Below, in pieces: positions 1 through 9,712 of a stretch of DNA of 64,000 nucleotides (positions within the stretch are counted from its first letter, which is position 1; every line of letters starts with the position of its first letter). Source of the DNA: Blastococcus sp. TBT05-19 (GTDB lineage: Bacteria > Actinomycetota > Actinomycetes > Mycobacteriales > Geodermatophilaceae); assembly GCF_003319095.1 (NCBI RefSeq), contig NZ_QOHI01000006.1:223803-287802 (forward strand), given 5' to 3'. Both the position numbers and the translations under genes were made by a program. The notes below the pieces were generated by a model, which did not search any database, was not told the DNA's origin, and saw nothing but the letters and a program-made list of their open reading frames with translations.

Positions 1-1
1 C

Positions 2-1861
2 ACCCCGGCCGACCTCGCCGCCCTGCTCGGCGCCGGCCTCGGCTTCGACGTCCGCATCCCGGACCTGGTGGCACGCGACGCCGAGAACGACCGGGTCAAC
101 GCCGCGTACGCCGCAGCCACGACGACCTCTCCCCTGCCGTCGGGCCGCGACGCCTACCGCACGCTGGCCGACTACAACGCCGACATGGCGGCGCTGGAGA
201 GCGACCACCCCGACCTGGTCGAGCGCTTCGCGCTGCCGCACCGGTCCCTCGACGGGCGCGAGATCTTCGGCGTCGAGATCGGCAAGGACGTGCGCGGACC
301 CGACCGCGGCCTGCCGACCTTCGTGATGCTCGGCGTCCACCACGCGCGGGAGTGGCCCTCCGGTGAGCACGCGATGGAGTTCGCGGTGGACCTGGTGGAG
401 AACTACGGCAGCGACCCCCGCATCACCGACCTGGTGGACCGGTCGCGCGTCGTCGTCGTGCCGGTCGTCAACGTCGACGGGTTCGAGCTCTCCCGCACCG
501 ACGGGAGCCTGGTCGACATCCGGGAGGTGGACGGCGGTGGCACCGCGACGATCCTCGGCAACCCGGGGAACGCCTACAAGCGCAAGAACTGCCGCCTCGT
601 CGACGGGCAGGACACCCCCGACGGCACCTGCCGGCTGGGCAGCCCCACCAGCCCGGGCGGCTACGGGACCGGCGTGGACCTCAACCGCAACTACGGCGGC
701 TACTGGGGCGGCCCCGGGGCCTCGGACCTGTTCGCCGACCCGACCTACCGCGGCCCGGCGGCGTTCTCCGAGCCCGAGACGCAGAACATCCGGGAGCTGG
801 TCAGCGGCCGGCACGTGACCACGCTGATCACCAACCACACGTTCTCGAACCTGGTGCTGCGGCCCAGCGGCGTGGCACCGGACCAGGTCGCCCCCAGCGA
901 GGGCATCCCGCTCGGCAACCCCTTCGACGAGGCCGCGCTCAAGGAGCTCGGCGACGCGATGGCCGCGCAGAACGGGTACAAGAGCCAGCACGCGTGGGAG
1001 CTCTACGACACCACCGGCTCCACCGAGGACTGGTCCTACAACGCCACCGGCGGGTTCGGCTACACCTTCGAGATCGGTCCCGACGAGTTCCACCCGCCGT
1101 TCCCCGAGGTGATCGACGAGTACCTCGGCGCCGGACCGCACGCCGGCAAGGGCAACCGCGAGGCCTACCTGCTGGCCCTGCAGAACGCCGTCGACCCGGA
1201 GACGCACTCGGTGCTGACCGGCAAGGCCCCCGCCGGTGCGACCCTGCGGCTGGAGAAGACCGTCGCCACGCCCACCTGGGAGAGCTCGATCCAGGACACC
1301 CTCGAGACGACCATGACCGTGGGGCCGGACGGCCGCTACACCTGGCACGTCAACCCCTCGACCCGGCCGGTGGTCAAGGCCCGCCAGGTCGAGACGGTGT
1401 CCGGGGAGCCGGTCGCCGAGCAGTCCTGGACGGGGACGACGGCGCCGCTGCAGTCCACCGACCAGGAGTTCACCGTCGACCGCGACGCCGACCTGCTCGA
1501 GATCACCCTCGACTGGCCGACGCCCGACGACCTGGACCTCGAGGTCTACCGGAAGAACGCCGACGGCTCGCTCACCCAGGCCGGCAGCTCGGGCAACTCG
1601 GTGGCGGAGAAGGAGCGGGTGCTGCTGCAGGACCCGGCGCAGGGCACCTACGTCCTGCGGGTCGTCAACTTCGCCTCGCTGACCCCCAGCTGGACGCTGG
1701 ACGCCGCGCTGTTCGAGGCGGAGAGCTCGACCGTGCCCGGCCTGGTCGAGAACTGGACCCTCAGCTGCGAGCGCGACGGCCGGGTGCTGGAGCAGGTGCC
1801 CGTCGTCGTCGACCGCGGCCAGCAGCTGCGGGTGGACCTCAAGGCCTGCGGCCGCCGCTGA
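2..1861 (+). CDS. M14-family zinc carboxypeptidase, 5'-truncated by the window edge
   Basis: Likely a secreted metallocarboxypeptidase that removes C-terminal residues from peptides. The frame is open from base 2, so the start and signal peptide lie outside the window; the GTG at 68 is probably internal. The HxxE zinc motif (HHAREW) is at nt 338, an LNRNY substrate-binding segment near nt 680, a TNHTF segment carrying the third zinc histidine near nt 830, and the TFEIG catalytic Glu segment near nt 1065, all in M14 order. From about nt 1440 a beta-rich tail (DLDLEVYRK region) resembles a bacterial pre-peptidase C-terminal domain, common in secreted proteases. Family confident, substrate unknown. 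Confidence 0.85.
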   Translation, partial: TPADLAALLGAGLGFDVRIPDLVARDAENDRVNAAYAAATTTSPLPSGRDAYRTLADYNADMAALESDHPDLVERFALPHRSLDGREIFGVEIGKDVRGPDRGLPTFVMLGVHHAREWPSGEHAMEFAVDLVENYGSDPRITDLVDRSRVVVVPVVNVDGFELSRTDGSLVDIREVDGGGTATILGNPGNAYKRKNCRLVDGQDTPDGTCRLGSPTSPGGYGTGVDLNRNYGGYWGGPGASDLFADPTYRGPAAFSEPETQNIRELVSGRHVTTLITNHTFSNLVLRPSGVAPDQVAPSEGIPLGNPFDEAALKELGDAMAAQNGYKSQHAWELYDTTGSTEDWSYNATGGFGYTFEIGPDEFHPPFPEVIDEYLGAGPHAGKGNREAYLLALQNAVDPETHSVLTGKAPAGATLRLEKTVATPTWESSIQDTLETTMTVGPDGRYTWHVNPSTRPVVKARQVETVSGEPVAEQSWTGTTAPLQSTDQEFTVDRDADLLEITLDWPTPDDLDLEVYRKNADGSLTQAGSSGNSVAEKERVLLQDPAQGTYVLRVVNFASLTPSWTLDAALFEAESSTVPGLVENWTLSCERDGRVLEQVPVVVDRGQQLRVDLKACGRR

Positions 1862-1998
1862 CCAGGCACGCAGCGGGACGCCGGACCACGGGGCCGGCGT
1901 CCCGCTGACGTGCGCCGTGGCGCCGGACGAGTAGCGGGCGCCGCCCCGATGACCCATGTTCTGTGGAAGTCTCCGTCCCTGGGAAGAGGTGGGCAGGC

Positions 1999-4254
1999 AT
2001 GACCGGAGTGCAGGTGCCCGACGGCGCCGATCTGATCGTGCTGGTCGACGTCGGCAGCGAGACGGAGCGGAAGCTGGTGCAGGCGACCCTCACGGACCTC
2101 GCCGACCGGCCCGTCGCGGTCGCGCCCCTCCGCGGGGACGCCCTCGCCGAGCCGCTCACCGACGCGGACCCCGACACCGTGGTGACCGCCGTCCGCGTCG
2201 CCTGGGCGCCGCGCCGTCCGGCCGGGCACGAGGAGGAGCCCCCGCGCCGGGGGCGCTGGTCGCGCGCGGCCCCCTCGCTGCGCCGCCGTCCTCCCGGGCT
2301 CCTGCAGAAGAGGGCGCTGCACCGGGACCCCGACCGTGCGCAGGTGGTGCTGGCCGCGCCCGCGACGGTCGCCGAGCTGGCCGGCCGGTGGGACGGCACC
2401 GGGGAGCTGGCGGACTTCGTCGCGCAGCAGGCGGCCCTGGCCCTCGACCGGGCCGAGCGGGGCGTCGTCGGCGAGCGGGTCAAGGTGCCGCGGCACGTCG
2501 TCGAGGCGATCGAGGCCAGCCCCGACTTCGGCCGCGAGCTCGCCTCGCTCGCCGCGCGGATGGAGTGCCCCGAGGAGGAGCTGCGGGCCCGCGCCAGCGC
2601 CGCGCTCGACGGGCTGGTCGCCGCCGTCGACCCCGCGGCGGTCGAGGTGTTCACCGGCATGTTCCGGCCGCTGCACTCCCGCGCCTGGGACGTGCAGGCC
2701 GACACCGCCGGACTGGCACGCCTGCGCGAGCTCAACCGCCGGCACCCGCTGGTGTTCCTGCCCAGCCACCGGTCCTACGTCGACCCGCTGGTCCTCGCCG
2801 ACGTGCTGTCGGCCCACGACTTCCCCCGCAACCACGTGCTGGGCGGCGACAACCTCTCCTTCTGGCCGGTCGGCCCGCTGGCCAAGCGCGCCGGCATCGT
2901 GTTCATCCGGCGCAGCTTCGGCGACGACCAGGTCTACAAGCTCGCCGTCCGGGAGTACTTCGCGTTCCTGCTGTCCAAGCGGTTCAACCTCGAGTGGTAC
3001 ATGGAGGGCGGCCGCTCGCGCACGGGCAAGCTGCGCCCGCCGCGCCACGGGCTGCTGCGCTACGTCGCCGACGCCGTGGAGCGCCGCCGGGTCGACGACG
3101 TCCTCCTCGTGCCGGTGTCCATCACCTACGACCAGCTCCGCGAGGTGTCGCTGATGGCGGCCGAGCAGGGCGGCGCGGCCAAGCGCGGCGAGGGTCTGTC
3201 CTGGCTGGCCTCCTACGCCCGCGAGCAGGTGAGCACGCCGCTGGGCACCGTGCACGTCGCCTTCGCCGAGCCGCTGTCGCTCGCGGCGGCGCTGGAGGCC
3301 GGGGCCGACCCCGCCGACCCCGATGCCCGCCGGCTGACGCTGCAGAAGGTGGCCTTCCAGGTCGCCGTCGGCATCAACTCGGTGACCCCCGCGACGGCGA
3401 CGGCGCTGGTCACCCTGGCGCTGCTCGGCGTCCGGGACCGGGCCCTGACCCTCGGCCAGGTGCGGCGGGTGGTCGAGCCGCTGCTGGCCTACCTCGACGA
3501 GCGGGAGCTGCCGCACTCGGGGGCGTCGCTGCGGACCTTCCGGGGCGTGCGCCAGGTGCTCGGCACGCTGGCCGGGCAGGGCGTCGTCACGGTCTACGAC
3601 GGCGGGGAGGAGCCGGTGCACGCGATCGAGCGCGGCCAGCACCTGGTGGCGGCGTTCTACCGCAACAGCGCCATCCACCACTTCGTCGACCGGGCGATCG
3701 CCGAGCTCGTCATGCTGGCCGACCCGGCGGACCGCTGGGACGAGGCGCTGCGCCTGCGCGACCAGCTGAAGTTCGAGTTCTTCTTCCCCGAGCGCGACGC
3801 CTACCGCGAGCGGATCGGCGCGGAGCTGCGGCGGCTGGACCCCGAGTGGGAGACCGCCGACGGCCGCGAGGTGCTGTGCCGGGTGCCCCTGCTGGTGGCC
3901 CACCGGGTGCTGCGGTCCTTCGTCGACGCCCAGCTGGTGGTGGCCGAGCGGCTCGCGGCGCGGGATCCGCGCACGCCGGTGGTGGACAGCGAGTTCCTCG
4001 CCGAGTGCGGCGGGATGGGCCAGCAGATGCTGCTGCAGGGCCGGCTGCACGGACCCGAGTCGCTCTCGCGCGAGCTGTTCGCGACCGCCCTGCAGCTGGC
4101 CGGGAACCTCGACCTGGTGGACCCCGGCCGCGAGGAGCTGGCCCGCCGCCGGCAGGAGTGGGCGGCGCAGGTGCGGGACGTGGTGTGCCGCGTGGTGGTC
4201 ATCGACGAGCTGGACGCCGCGGCGCGGCGGGAGAGCGTGGGAGTGGAGCCGTGA
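1999..4254 (+). CDS. plsB: glycerol-3-phosphate 1-O-acyltransferase (PlsB type)
   Basis: Acylates sn-glycerol-3-phosphate at position 1 to give lysophosphatidate, the first step of phospholipid and triacylglycerol synthesis, at the membrane. The 751-residue protein has the HX4D motif (HRSYVD, about residue 257) and the EGGRSRTGK glycerol-phosphate-binding block (about residue 336). It is slightly shorter than E. coli PlsB. The ATG at 1999 is chosen because AGAGGTGG lies just upstream; the in-frame GTG at 1963 lacks such a site. Its stop overlaps the next start (GTGA), so it is coupled to the fusion enzyme that performs the following steps. The order matches mycobacterial plsB2-plsC. Confidence 0.9.
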   Translation: MTGVQVPDGADLIVLVDVGSETERKLVQATLTDLADRPVAVAPLRGDALAEPLTDADPDTVVTAVRVAWAPRRPAGHEEEPPRRGRWSRAAPSLRRRPPGLLQKRALHRDPDRAQVVLAAPATVAELAGRWDGTGELADFVAQQAALALDRAERGVVGERVKVPRHVVEAIEASPDFGRELASLAARMECPEEELRARASAALDGLVAAVDPAAVEVFTGMFRPLHSRAWDVQADTAGLARLRELNRRHPLVFLPSHRSYVDPLVLADVLSAHDFPRNHVLGGDNLSFWPVGPLAKRAGIVFIRRSFGDDQVYKLAVREYFAFLLSKRFNLEWYMEGGRSRTGKLRPPRHGLLRYVADAVERRRVDDVLLVPVSITYDQLREVSLMAAEQGGAAKRGEGLSWLASYAREQVSTPLGTVHVAFAEPLSLAAALEAGADPADPDARRLTLQKVAFQVAVGINSVTPATATALVTLALLGVRDRALTLGQVRRVVEPLLAYLDERELPHSGASLRTFRGVRQVLGTLAGQGVVTVYDGGEEPVHAIERGQHLVAAFYRNSAIHHFVDRAIAELVMLADPADRWDEALRLRDQLKFEFFFPERDAYRERIGAELRRLDPEWETADGREVLCRVPLLVAHRVLRSFVDAQLVVAERLAARDPRTPVVDSEFLAECGGMGQQMLLQGRLHGPESLSRELFATALQLAGNLDLVDPGREELARRRQEWAAQVRDVVCRVVVIDELDAAARRESVGVEP

Positions 4255-7193
4255 GCCAGCAGGAGGACGTCGCCTCGACCGCCCGGGCGGGCGAGTGGTC
4301 CGAGGAGCAGCTGCTCGCCGACGTCGAGGCGGCGCCGAAGGGCCCGCGGATCGGCGCGTTCTTCGACTTCGACGGCACCGTGATCGACGGCTACTCGCTG
4401 GCCGCGTTCGCCCGGCACCACCTGCGGTCGCTGCACGTGACCCCGGCCGACCTCGGACAGCTGCTGCTCACCGGCCTGCGCGGCGTCACGACCGAGGAGG
4501 ACTTCGAGAAGTTCACCGTCGCCGGCATGAAGGCCTGGGCCGGGCGCAGCGAGGACGAGCTGGTCGAGCTCGGCGAGCGCCTGTTCGTCCAGGGCATCGC
4601 CGGCTCGCTCTACCCCGAGGCGTGGCGGCTGGTGACCGCCCACCTGCGGGCCGGGCACACCGTCGTCCTCGCCTCGTCTGCCACCCGCTTCCAGGTGGAG
4701 CCGGCGGCCCGGGCCATGGGCGTGGAGCACATCCTGGTGTCGCCGGTCGAGATCACCGACGGGATCTGCACCGGCCGGCCCGGCGGCCCGCTGCTCTGGC
4801 GGGCCGGGAAGGCCGGTGCGGTCCGGAGCTTCGCCGAGGAGCACGGCATCGACCTGGCGCGCAGCTTCGCCTACTCCAACGGCGACGAGGACGTGCCGTT
4901 CCTGCGCACCGTGGGCCGGGCGCGGGCGCTCAACCCCGGCAGCGGCCTTGCGACCGCGGCCCGCCACTACTCGTGGCCGATCGCGCGGTTCCGGTCGCGC
5001 GGCCGCGGCGGTCCCACGGAGCTGCTGCGCACGGCAGCCGGCATCGGCGGGCTGCTCGGCGGCTTCGCCGCGGGGGTCGCCCTCGGTGCGCTCAACGGCT
5101 CCCGCCGGGAGGCCGTCGACCTCGGCATCACCCTCGGCGGTGAGCTGGGCAGCGCCCTGGCCGGCGTGCGGCTGGACGTCCAGGGCGCCGAGCACCTGGC
5201 CAACCGGCCGGCGGTCTACCTGTTCAACCACCAGAGCCAGCTCGACGTGCTGGTGCTGGCCAAGCTGCTGCGCGGTGGCTTCACGGCCGTGGCGAAGAAG
5301 GAGCTCGCGAACACCCCCGGCTTCGGGTTGGCGTTCCGGCTGGCCGACGTCGCGTTCATCGACCGCGGCGACCCGGCCAAGGCCCGCCAGGCGCTGGAAC
5401 CGGCCGTGCAGCGGCTGCGGGAAGGGATCTCGCTCGTCATCGCGCCCGAGGGCACCCGCTCGGCCACGCCCAACCTCGGCCCGTTCAAGAAGGGCGCCTT
5501 CCACGTGGCCATGCAGGCGGGGGTGCCGATCGTGCCGATCGTCATCCGCAACGCCGGCGAGCTCATGTGGCGGGGCGCGTCCACCATCCAGTCCGGGACC
5601 GTGCAGGTGCGCGTGCTGCCGCCGGTGTCGACCGAGGGCTGGACCCTCCCCCAGCTCGGCGCGAAGGTCGAGGAGGTCCGGGGGCTGTACCTGGACGCGC
5701 TGGCCGACTGGTCCGGGCGCAGCACCCGGCCGGTCGAGGTCACCGAGGCCGATGCCGACGACGAGGGCGCCGCTCCCCCGGCCACGGCGCTGGACTGGGG
5801 CATCTCCGCCGAGATGAACCCGCTGGAGACGGCGATGTGGCGGGCGGAGGTCGCCGATCCGCGGTTGCGCAGCAACGTCACCCTGCTGGAGCTGCTCGAG
5901 CCGGCGCCGGACTGGGAGCGGCTGCGCGCCGCGCACGAGTGGGCCTCGCGCATGGTCCCCCGGATGCGCCAGCGGGTCGTGGAGCCGGCCCTCGGCGTGG
6001 GCGCGCCGCGCTGGGTGACCGTCGCGGAGCTCGACCTCGACCGACACCTGCACCGGGTGCGCCTCGAGGAACCGGGCTCGATGCGCCAGCTGCTCGACGT
6101 CGTGGGCGAGTTCGCCGCCGCACCGCTGGACCGCGACCGCCCCCTCTGGGAGGTGCTCTTCGTCGAGGGGCTGGCCGACGGGCGGGCCGGCTACGTGGTC
6201 AAGACCCACCACAGCACCACCGACGGGCTGGGTGCGGTGCAGCTGATGAGCCTGCTGCACAGCCGGACCGCCGAGCACGACCCCTCGCGCCCCGAGCCGC
6301 CCGTGCCGCTGCCCGACGAGGACGCCTCGCCGGTCGGCGTCCTCCGCGACCAGATCGTCGGGACGGCGAAGTCCGCACCGCTGGCTGCCCTGCGCCGCGG
6401 TGTCGAGGCCCTGAGCAGCCTGCGCCGGCCGTGGGAGGCGGCGACCTCCGCTGTCGAGGCGGCGCGCTCGGCCGGCTCGACGCTGTCACCGCCGAAGGGC
6501 ACCGGCTCGGACCTGCTGACGCCGCGGGGCGGCGGCTGGCACTTCGAGGTCGCCGAGGTGCCGCTGGCCGACCTGAAGGCCGGGGCCAAGGCCGCCGGCG
6601 GATCGCTCAACGACGGGTTCCTCGCCGCGGTCGTCGGCGGCTTCCGGCGGTACCACGAGCGGCTCGGGGCGCCGGCGGGAACGCTGACGCTGGGCATCCC
6701 GATCAGCCTCCGGGCGCAGGACGACCCGCAGGGCGGCAACCGGTTCACCGGCGCCCGCCTGCCGGCGTCGCTCGCCGAGCCCGACCCGGGAACCCGGATC
6801 AAGGCGATCCGCGAGTTCGTCCTGTCGGCGCGCAACGCCAGCGGGTCCGGGGTGCTCGAGGACCTCGTCGGGCCGGTGATCGGTTGGCTGCCGGCCCCGG
6901 TCCTCGGCGCGCTGTCCGGTTCCCTGACCAGCGGGAACGACGTGCAGGTGTCGAACATGCCGGGGGTGTCGCACCCGGTCTACATCGCCGGGTCGCGGAT
7001 CGTGCGGATGTTCCCCTTCGGCCCGCTGCCCGGCTGCGCGGCGATGATCACGCTGCTGTCGCACGAGGACACCTGCTGCATCGGGCTCAACCTCGACGCC
7101 GCCGCCGTCACCGACCCCGCCGGTCTGCTGGCCGACCTGCAGGCGGGGCTGGACGAGGTGGTGGCGCTGGGCCGGGCGGAGAGCACCCGGTGA
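4251..7193 (+). CDS. three-domain HAD phosphatase / PlsC acyltransferase / WS-DGAT fusion
   Basis: A 980-residue fusion covering the later steps of glycerolipid assembly. An N-terminal HAD-IB domain has FDFDGT at residues 38-43. A PlsC (1-acylglycerol-3-phosphate acyltransferase) domain has HX4D at 327-332 (NHQSQLD) and EGTRS near 400. A wax-ester synthase/diacylglycerol acyltransferase domain has HHSTTDG at 653-659, with the usual C-terminal SNMPG and FPFGPLPG segments. In Mycobacterium the HAD-PlsC protein (Rv2483c) and a DGAT (Rv2484c) are separate neighbours; here they are one chain with an acidic linker near residues 500-515. Whether the HAD domain is a phosphatidate phosphatase is inferred. 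GTG start overlaps the plsB stop. Confidence 0.88.
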   Translation: MSQQEDVASTARAGEWSEEQLLADVEAAPKGPRIGAFFDFDGTVIDGYSLAAFARHHLRSLHVTPADLGQLLLTGLRGVTTEEDFEKFTVAGMKAWAGRSEDELVELGERLFVQGIAGSLYPEAWRLVTAHLRAGHTVVLASSATRFQVEPAARAMGVEHILVSPVEITDGICTGRPGGPLLWRAGKAGAVRSFAEEHGIDLARSFAYSNGDEDVPFLRTVGRARALNPGSGLATAARHYSWPIARFRSRGRGGPTELLRTAAGIGGLLGGFAAGVALGALNGSRREAVDLGITLGGELGSALAGVRLDVQGAEHLANRPAVYLFNHQSQLDVLVLAKLLRGGFTAVAKKELANTPGFGLAFRLADVAFIDRGDPAKARQALEPAVQRLREGISLVIAPEGTRSATPNLGPFKKGAFHVAMQAGVPIVPIVIRNAGELMWRGASTIQSGTVQVRVLPPVSTEGWTLPQLGAKVEEVRGLYLDALADWSGRSTRPVEVTEADADDEGAAPPATALDWGISAEMNPLETAMWRAEVADPRLRSNVTLLELLEPAPDWERLRAAHEWASRMVPRMRQRVVEPALGVGAPRWVTVAELDLDRHLHRVRLEEPGSMRQLLDVVGEFAAAPLDRDRPLWEVLFVEGLADGRAGYVVKTHHSTTDGLGAVQLMSLLHSRTAEHDPSRPEPPVPLPDEDASPVGVLRDQIVGTAKSAPLAALRRGVEALSSLRRPWEAATSAVEAARSAGSTLSPPKGTGSDLLTPRGGGWHFEVAEVPLADLKAGAKAAGGSLNDGFLAAVVGGFRRYHERLGAPAGTLTLGIPISLRAQDDPQGGNRFTGARLPASLAEPDPGTRIKAIREFVLSARNASGSGVLEDLVGPVIGWLPAPVLGALSGSLTSGNDVQVSNMPGVSHPVYIAGSRIVRMFPFGPLPGCAAMITLLSHEDTCCIGLNLDAAAVTDPAGLLADLQAGLDEVVALGRAESTR

Positions 7194-7654
7194 CCGGACC
7201 CACGAGCGTCACCTTCGAGACGACGGTGACCGCCGTCGGGAACAACACCGGTATCGAGGTGCCCGAGGAGGTGCTCGAGCAGCTGGGCGCCGGGAAGCGG
7301 CCGGCGGTGCTCGTCGACCTCGACGGTTACGAGTACCGCACCACCGCCGGCGTCATGGGCGGCCGCTCCATGCTGAGCGTCAGCGCCGCGGTCCGGAAGG
7401 CCACCGGGCTGGCCGGGGGCGACCCGGTCCGGGTGACGCTGACCGTGGCCGACACCCCGCGCGAGGTTGACGTGCCCGACGACCTCGCCGCCGCCCTGGC
7501 CGCCGACGAGCAGGCGGGCACCTTCTTCGCCGGGCTGTCGAACAGCCTGCAGCGGTTCCACGTCGACTCCGTCACCGGCGCGAAGACGCCGGAGACCCGG
7601 CAGCGGCGGATCGACAAGGCGCTGACGCTGTTCCGCGAGGGCAGGAAGCGCTGA
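7190..7654 (+). CDS. DUF1905 / YdeI-OmpD-associated domain protein
   Basis: A 154-residue soluble protein. The N-terminal half (FETTVTAVGNNTGIEVPEEV) looks like DUF1905 and the C-terminal helices (LSNSLQRFHVDSV, RQRRIDKAL) like the YdeI/OmpD-associated family, sometimes annotated as bacteriocin protection. Biochemical role unknown. The GTG start overlaps the stop of the lipid-synthesis fusion (GTGA), making it the third gene of that operon. Followed by a strong hairpin terminator shared with the convergent BCCT gene. Confidence 0.7.
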   Translation: MTGPTSVTFETTVTAVGNNTGIEVPEEVLEQLGAGKRPAVLVDLDGYEYRTTAGVMGGRSMLSVSAAVRKATGLAGGDPVRVTLTVADTPREVDVPDDLAAALAADEQAGTFFAGLSNSLQRFHVDSVTGAKTPETRQRRIDKALTLFREGRKR

Positions 7655-7660
7655 GACGCC

Positions 7661-7693
7661 GACGGCCCCCGTGACGAGGTCACGGGGGCCGTC
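7661..7693. terminator. bidirectional intrinsic terminator-like hairpin
   Basis: Perfect 15-bp inverted repeat (7661-7675 and 7679-7693) with a 3-nt loop, exactly between the convergent stops of the DUF1905 gene and the BCCT gene. No clear U tract, as is usual in very GC-rich actinobacteria. Confidence 0.85.
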
Positions 7694-7705
7694 GGTGCTG
7701 CTGGA

Positions 7706-9490
7706 CTACGAGCGGTCCTTCGTCCCGTCGTCCTGCGCGGTGGTCACCCGCGTGCCGGCCGGGTCGTCGGTGTCACCGGCGGCCTCCACCACGAGCACGA
7801 AGTCCTCGCCGTGCTTGGAGATGCCCTCGACCACGGCCTGCTCGACGGCCTCGGTGGCGAAGGTGCGACGCAGGACCATCGGGTCCGACCGCACGTCCTT
7901 GGCCAGCGCGACCGCCAGGCCGACCATGACCAGGGCGAAGGGCAGCGCGGCGATGATCGTCAGGTTCTGCAGCCCCGAGAGGGCCTCGTCCCCACCGACC
8001 AGCAGCATGACCGCGGCGACCGCGCCCATGACCACGCCCCAGAAGATCACCGTCGGGCGGCTCGGCGCGAGCGTGCCCCGCTCGGACAGCGAGCCCATGA
8101 CGATCGAGGCGGCGTCGGCACCGGAGACGAAGAAGATCGCCACCAGGACCATCACCAGCACGGTCATGAGGGTGGCCAGCGGGAACTGCTCGAGGACCCC
8201 GAAGAGCTGGCCCTCCGACGTCGCCTGGCCGGCGACGTCCACGCCGTCGCGCTGCGCGGCGATCCCGGCCCCGCCGAAGACGGCGAACCACAGGAGCGTG
8301 ACCACGCTCGGCACCAGCAGGACGCCGGTGACGAACTGCCGGATGGTGCGGCCGCGGCTGATCCGGGCGATGAAGACGCCGACGAACGGCGTCCAGGAGA
8401 CCCACCAGGCCCAGTAGAAGACGGTCCAGCCGCGCAGCCACTCGGCCATGGCGTCGCCGCCGCTGGCCTCGGTGCGGGCGGCCATCGAGGCCAGGTCGGA
8501 GAAGTAGCTGCCGATCGCGCCGGGGATCAGGTTGAGGATCAGCACGGTCGGGCCGACCACGAACACGAACAGGGCCAGCACGACGGCCAGCACCATGTTG
8601 ATGTTGGACAGCCACTGGATGCCCTTGGCGATGCCGGACACCGCCGAGGCCACGAAGGCCGCGGTCAGCACGGCGATGATCGCGACCAGCAGGCCGTTGC
8701 CGACGGAGCCGGCCCAGCCGAGGATCTCCAGGCCGCTGCCGATCTGCAGCGCGCCGAGCCCGAGCGAGGCGGCGGAGCCGAACAGCGTGGCGAAGATGGC
8801 CAGGACGTCGATGAGCTTCCCGGCCGGCCCCTCGGTGCGGCGCTTGCCGAACAGCGGCTCGAAGGCCGCGCTGATCAGCTGCCTGCGGCCCCGGCGGAAG
8901 GTGCCGTAGGCGATCGCGAGACCGACGACGGCGTAGATCGCCCACGGGTGCAGGGTCCAGTGGAAGAGCGTCGTGGCCATCGCCGTCTGCATGGCCTCGG
9001 GGGTCTCGGCGGTGACGCTGCGCGGCGGCGGCGAGACGTAGTGGGTCAGCGGCTCCGCGACGCCGTAGAACATCAGGCCGATGCCCATGCCGGCGCTGAA
9101 CATCATCGCGATCCAGGAGACGGTCCGGAACTCGGGCGCCTCGTCGTCGCGGCCCAGCGGGATGCGGCCGTACTTGCTGGCCGCGAGCCACAGGACGAAG
9201 ACGACGAACGCCGACGCGAGGGTCACGAACAGCCAGCCGAGGTTCTTCTCGACCCAGACGAGAGCGCTGCCGCTGGCCGAGCCCAGGCCGGTCGGCGACA
9301 GGAAGCCCCAGGCCACGAAGGCCAGCGCGAGCACGGCGGCGATGGCGAAGACCGTGCGGTCGAGGACGCCCCGCTGGTCGGCGGGGGCCGGCGGCGCGGC
9401 GATGGCCGGGTGCTCGTCGGTGCCGGGGCCGGTGCCGGGGAGGGCGGTGGGCGCGGAGCCGTCGCGGCCCGACGGTGCGGTGGGTGTCAT
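7706..9490 (-). CDS. BCCT-family betaine/carnitine/choline transporter
   Basis: A 594-residue secondary transporter, probably taking up a quaternary-ammonium osmolyte (glycine betaine, choline or carnitine) with Na+ or H+. It has about 12 hydrophobic segments, the glycine-rich GMGIGLMFYGVAEPL segment in TM3, and the family signature around WAWWVSWTPFVGVF. The N-terminal ~45 residues are Pro/Ala-rich and cytosolic; the acidic C-terminal tail after the last helix could sense osmotic stress, as in BetP, but this is inferred. ATG at 9490 is chosen because upstream codons in the open frame are Arg/Pro-rich and non-homologous in character; no good ribosome site is visible and GTG 9496 is equally possible. 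Confidence 0.88.
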   Translation of the reverse strand: MTPTAPSGRDGSAPTALPGTGPGTDEHPAIAAPPAPADQRGVLDRTVFAIAAVLALAFVAWGFLSPTGLGSASGSALVWVEKNLGWLFVTLASAFVVFVLWLAASKYGRIPLGRDDEAPEFRTVSWIAMMFSAGMGIGLMFYGVAEPLTHYVSPPPRSVTAETPEAMQTAMATTLFHWTLHPWAIYAVVGLAIAYGTFRRGRRQLISAAFEPLFGKRRTEGPAGKLIDVLAIFATLFGSAASLGLGALQIGSGLEILGWAGSVGNGLLVAIIAVLTAAFVASAVSGIAKGIQWLSNINMVLAVVLALFVFVVGPTVLILNLIPGAIGSYFSDLASMAARTEASGGDAMAEWLRGWTVFYWAWWVSWTPFVGVFIARISRGRTIRQFVTGVLLVPSVVTLLWFAVFGGAGIAAQRDGVDVAGQATSEGQLFGVLEQFPLATLMTVLVMVLVAIFFVSGADAASIVMGSLSERGTLAPSRPTVIFWGVVMGAVAAVMLLVGGDEALSGLQNLTIIAALPFALVMVGLAVALAKDVRSDPMVLRRTFATEAVEQAVVEGISKHGEDFVLVVEAAGDTDDPAGTRVTTAQDDGTKDRS

Positions 9491-9712
9491 GGTCACAGGT
9501 GGGTACGGCGCCCGGGGGCGCCCCTCCGATCGTGTCGGTGCGGGCGGGTCCCGCCGGCGTGCGAGCAGGGCTCGCACCGCTGCCGGCCGAAGCCGGTCGG
9601 GGACCGCCGGATGGAGACCCGCGCTCTCGGGTCGGTGTGCTGAATGCTCCTCTGCTCGGCTCGGAAAACCTGCTGTCACCCGCGCGGATGATTCCGTGGG
9701 GGGGGGGGCGGA
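9491..9712. other. intergenic region with an 11-G homopolymer
   Basis: Holds the upstream region of the BCCT gene and the 3' flank of the FUSC-like gene (both minus strand). Contains a GC-rich inverted repeat near 9510-9530 in the BCCT leader and a run of 11 G at 9698-9708, immediately after the FUSC-like stop. No further gene seen. Confidence 0.6.

Noticed and set aside
1956..4250. Upstream extension of the triple-fusion frame to make a 1745-residue protein
   Set aside because: The extension overlaps plsB in another frame and is Arg/Gly/Ala-rich. The GTG at 4251 in a GTGA overlap is the natural start.
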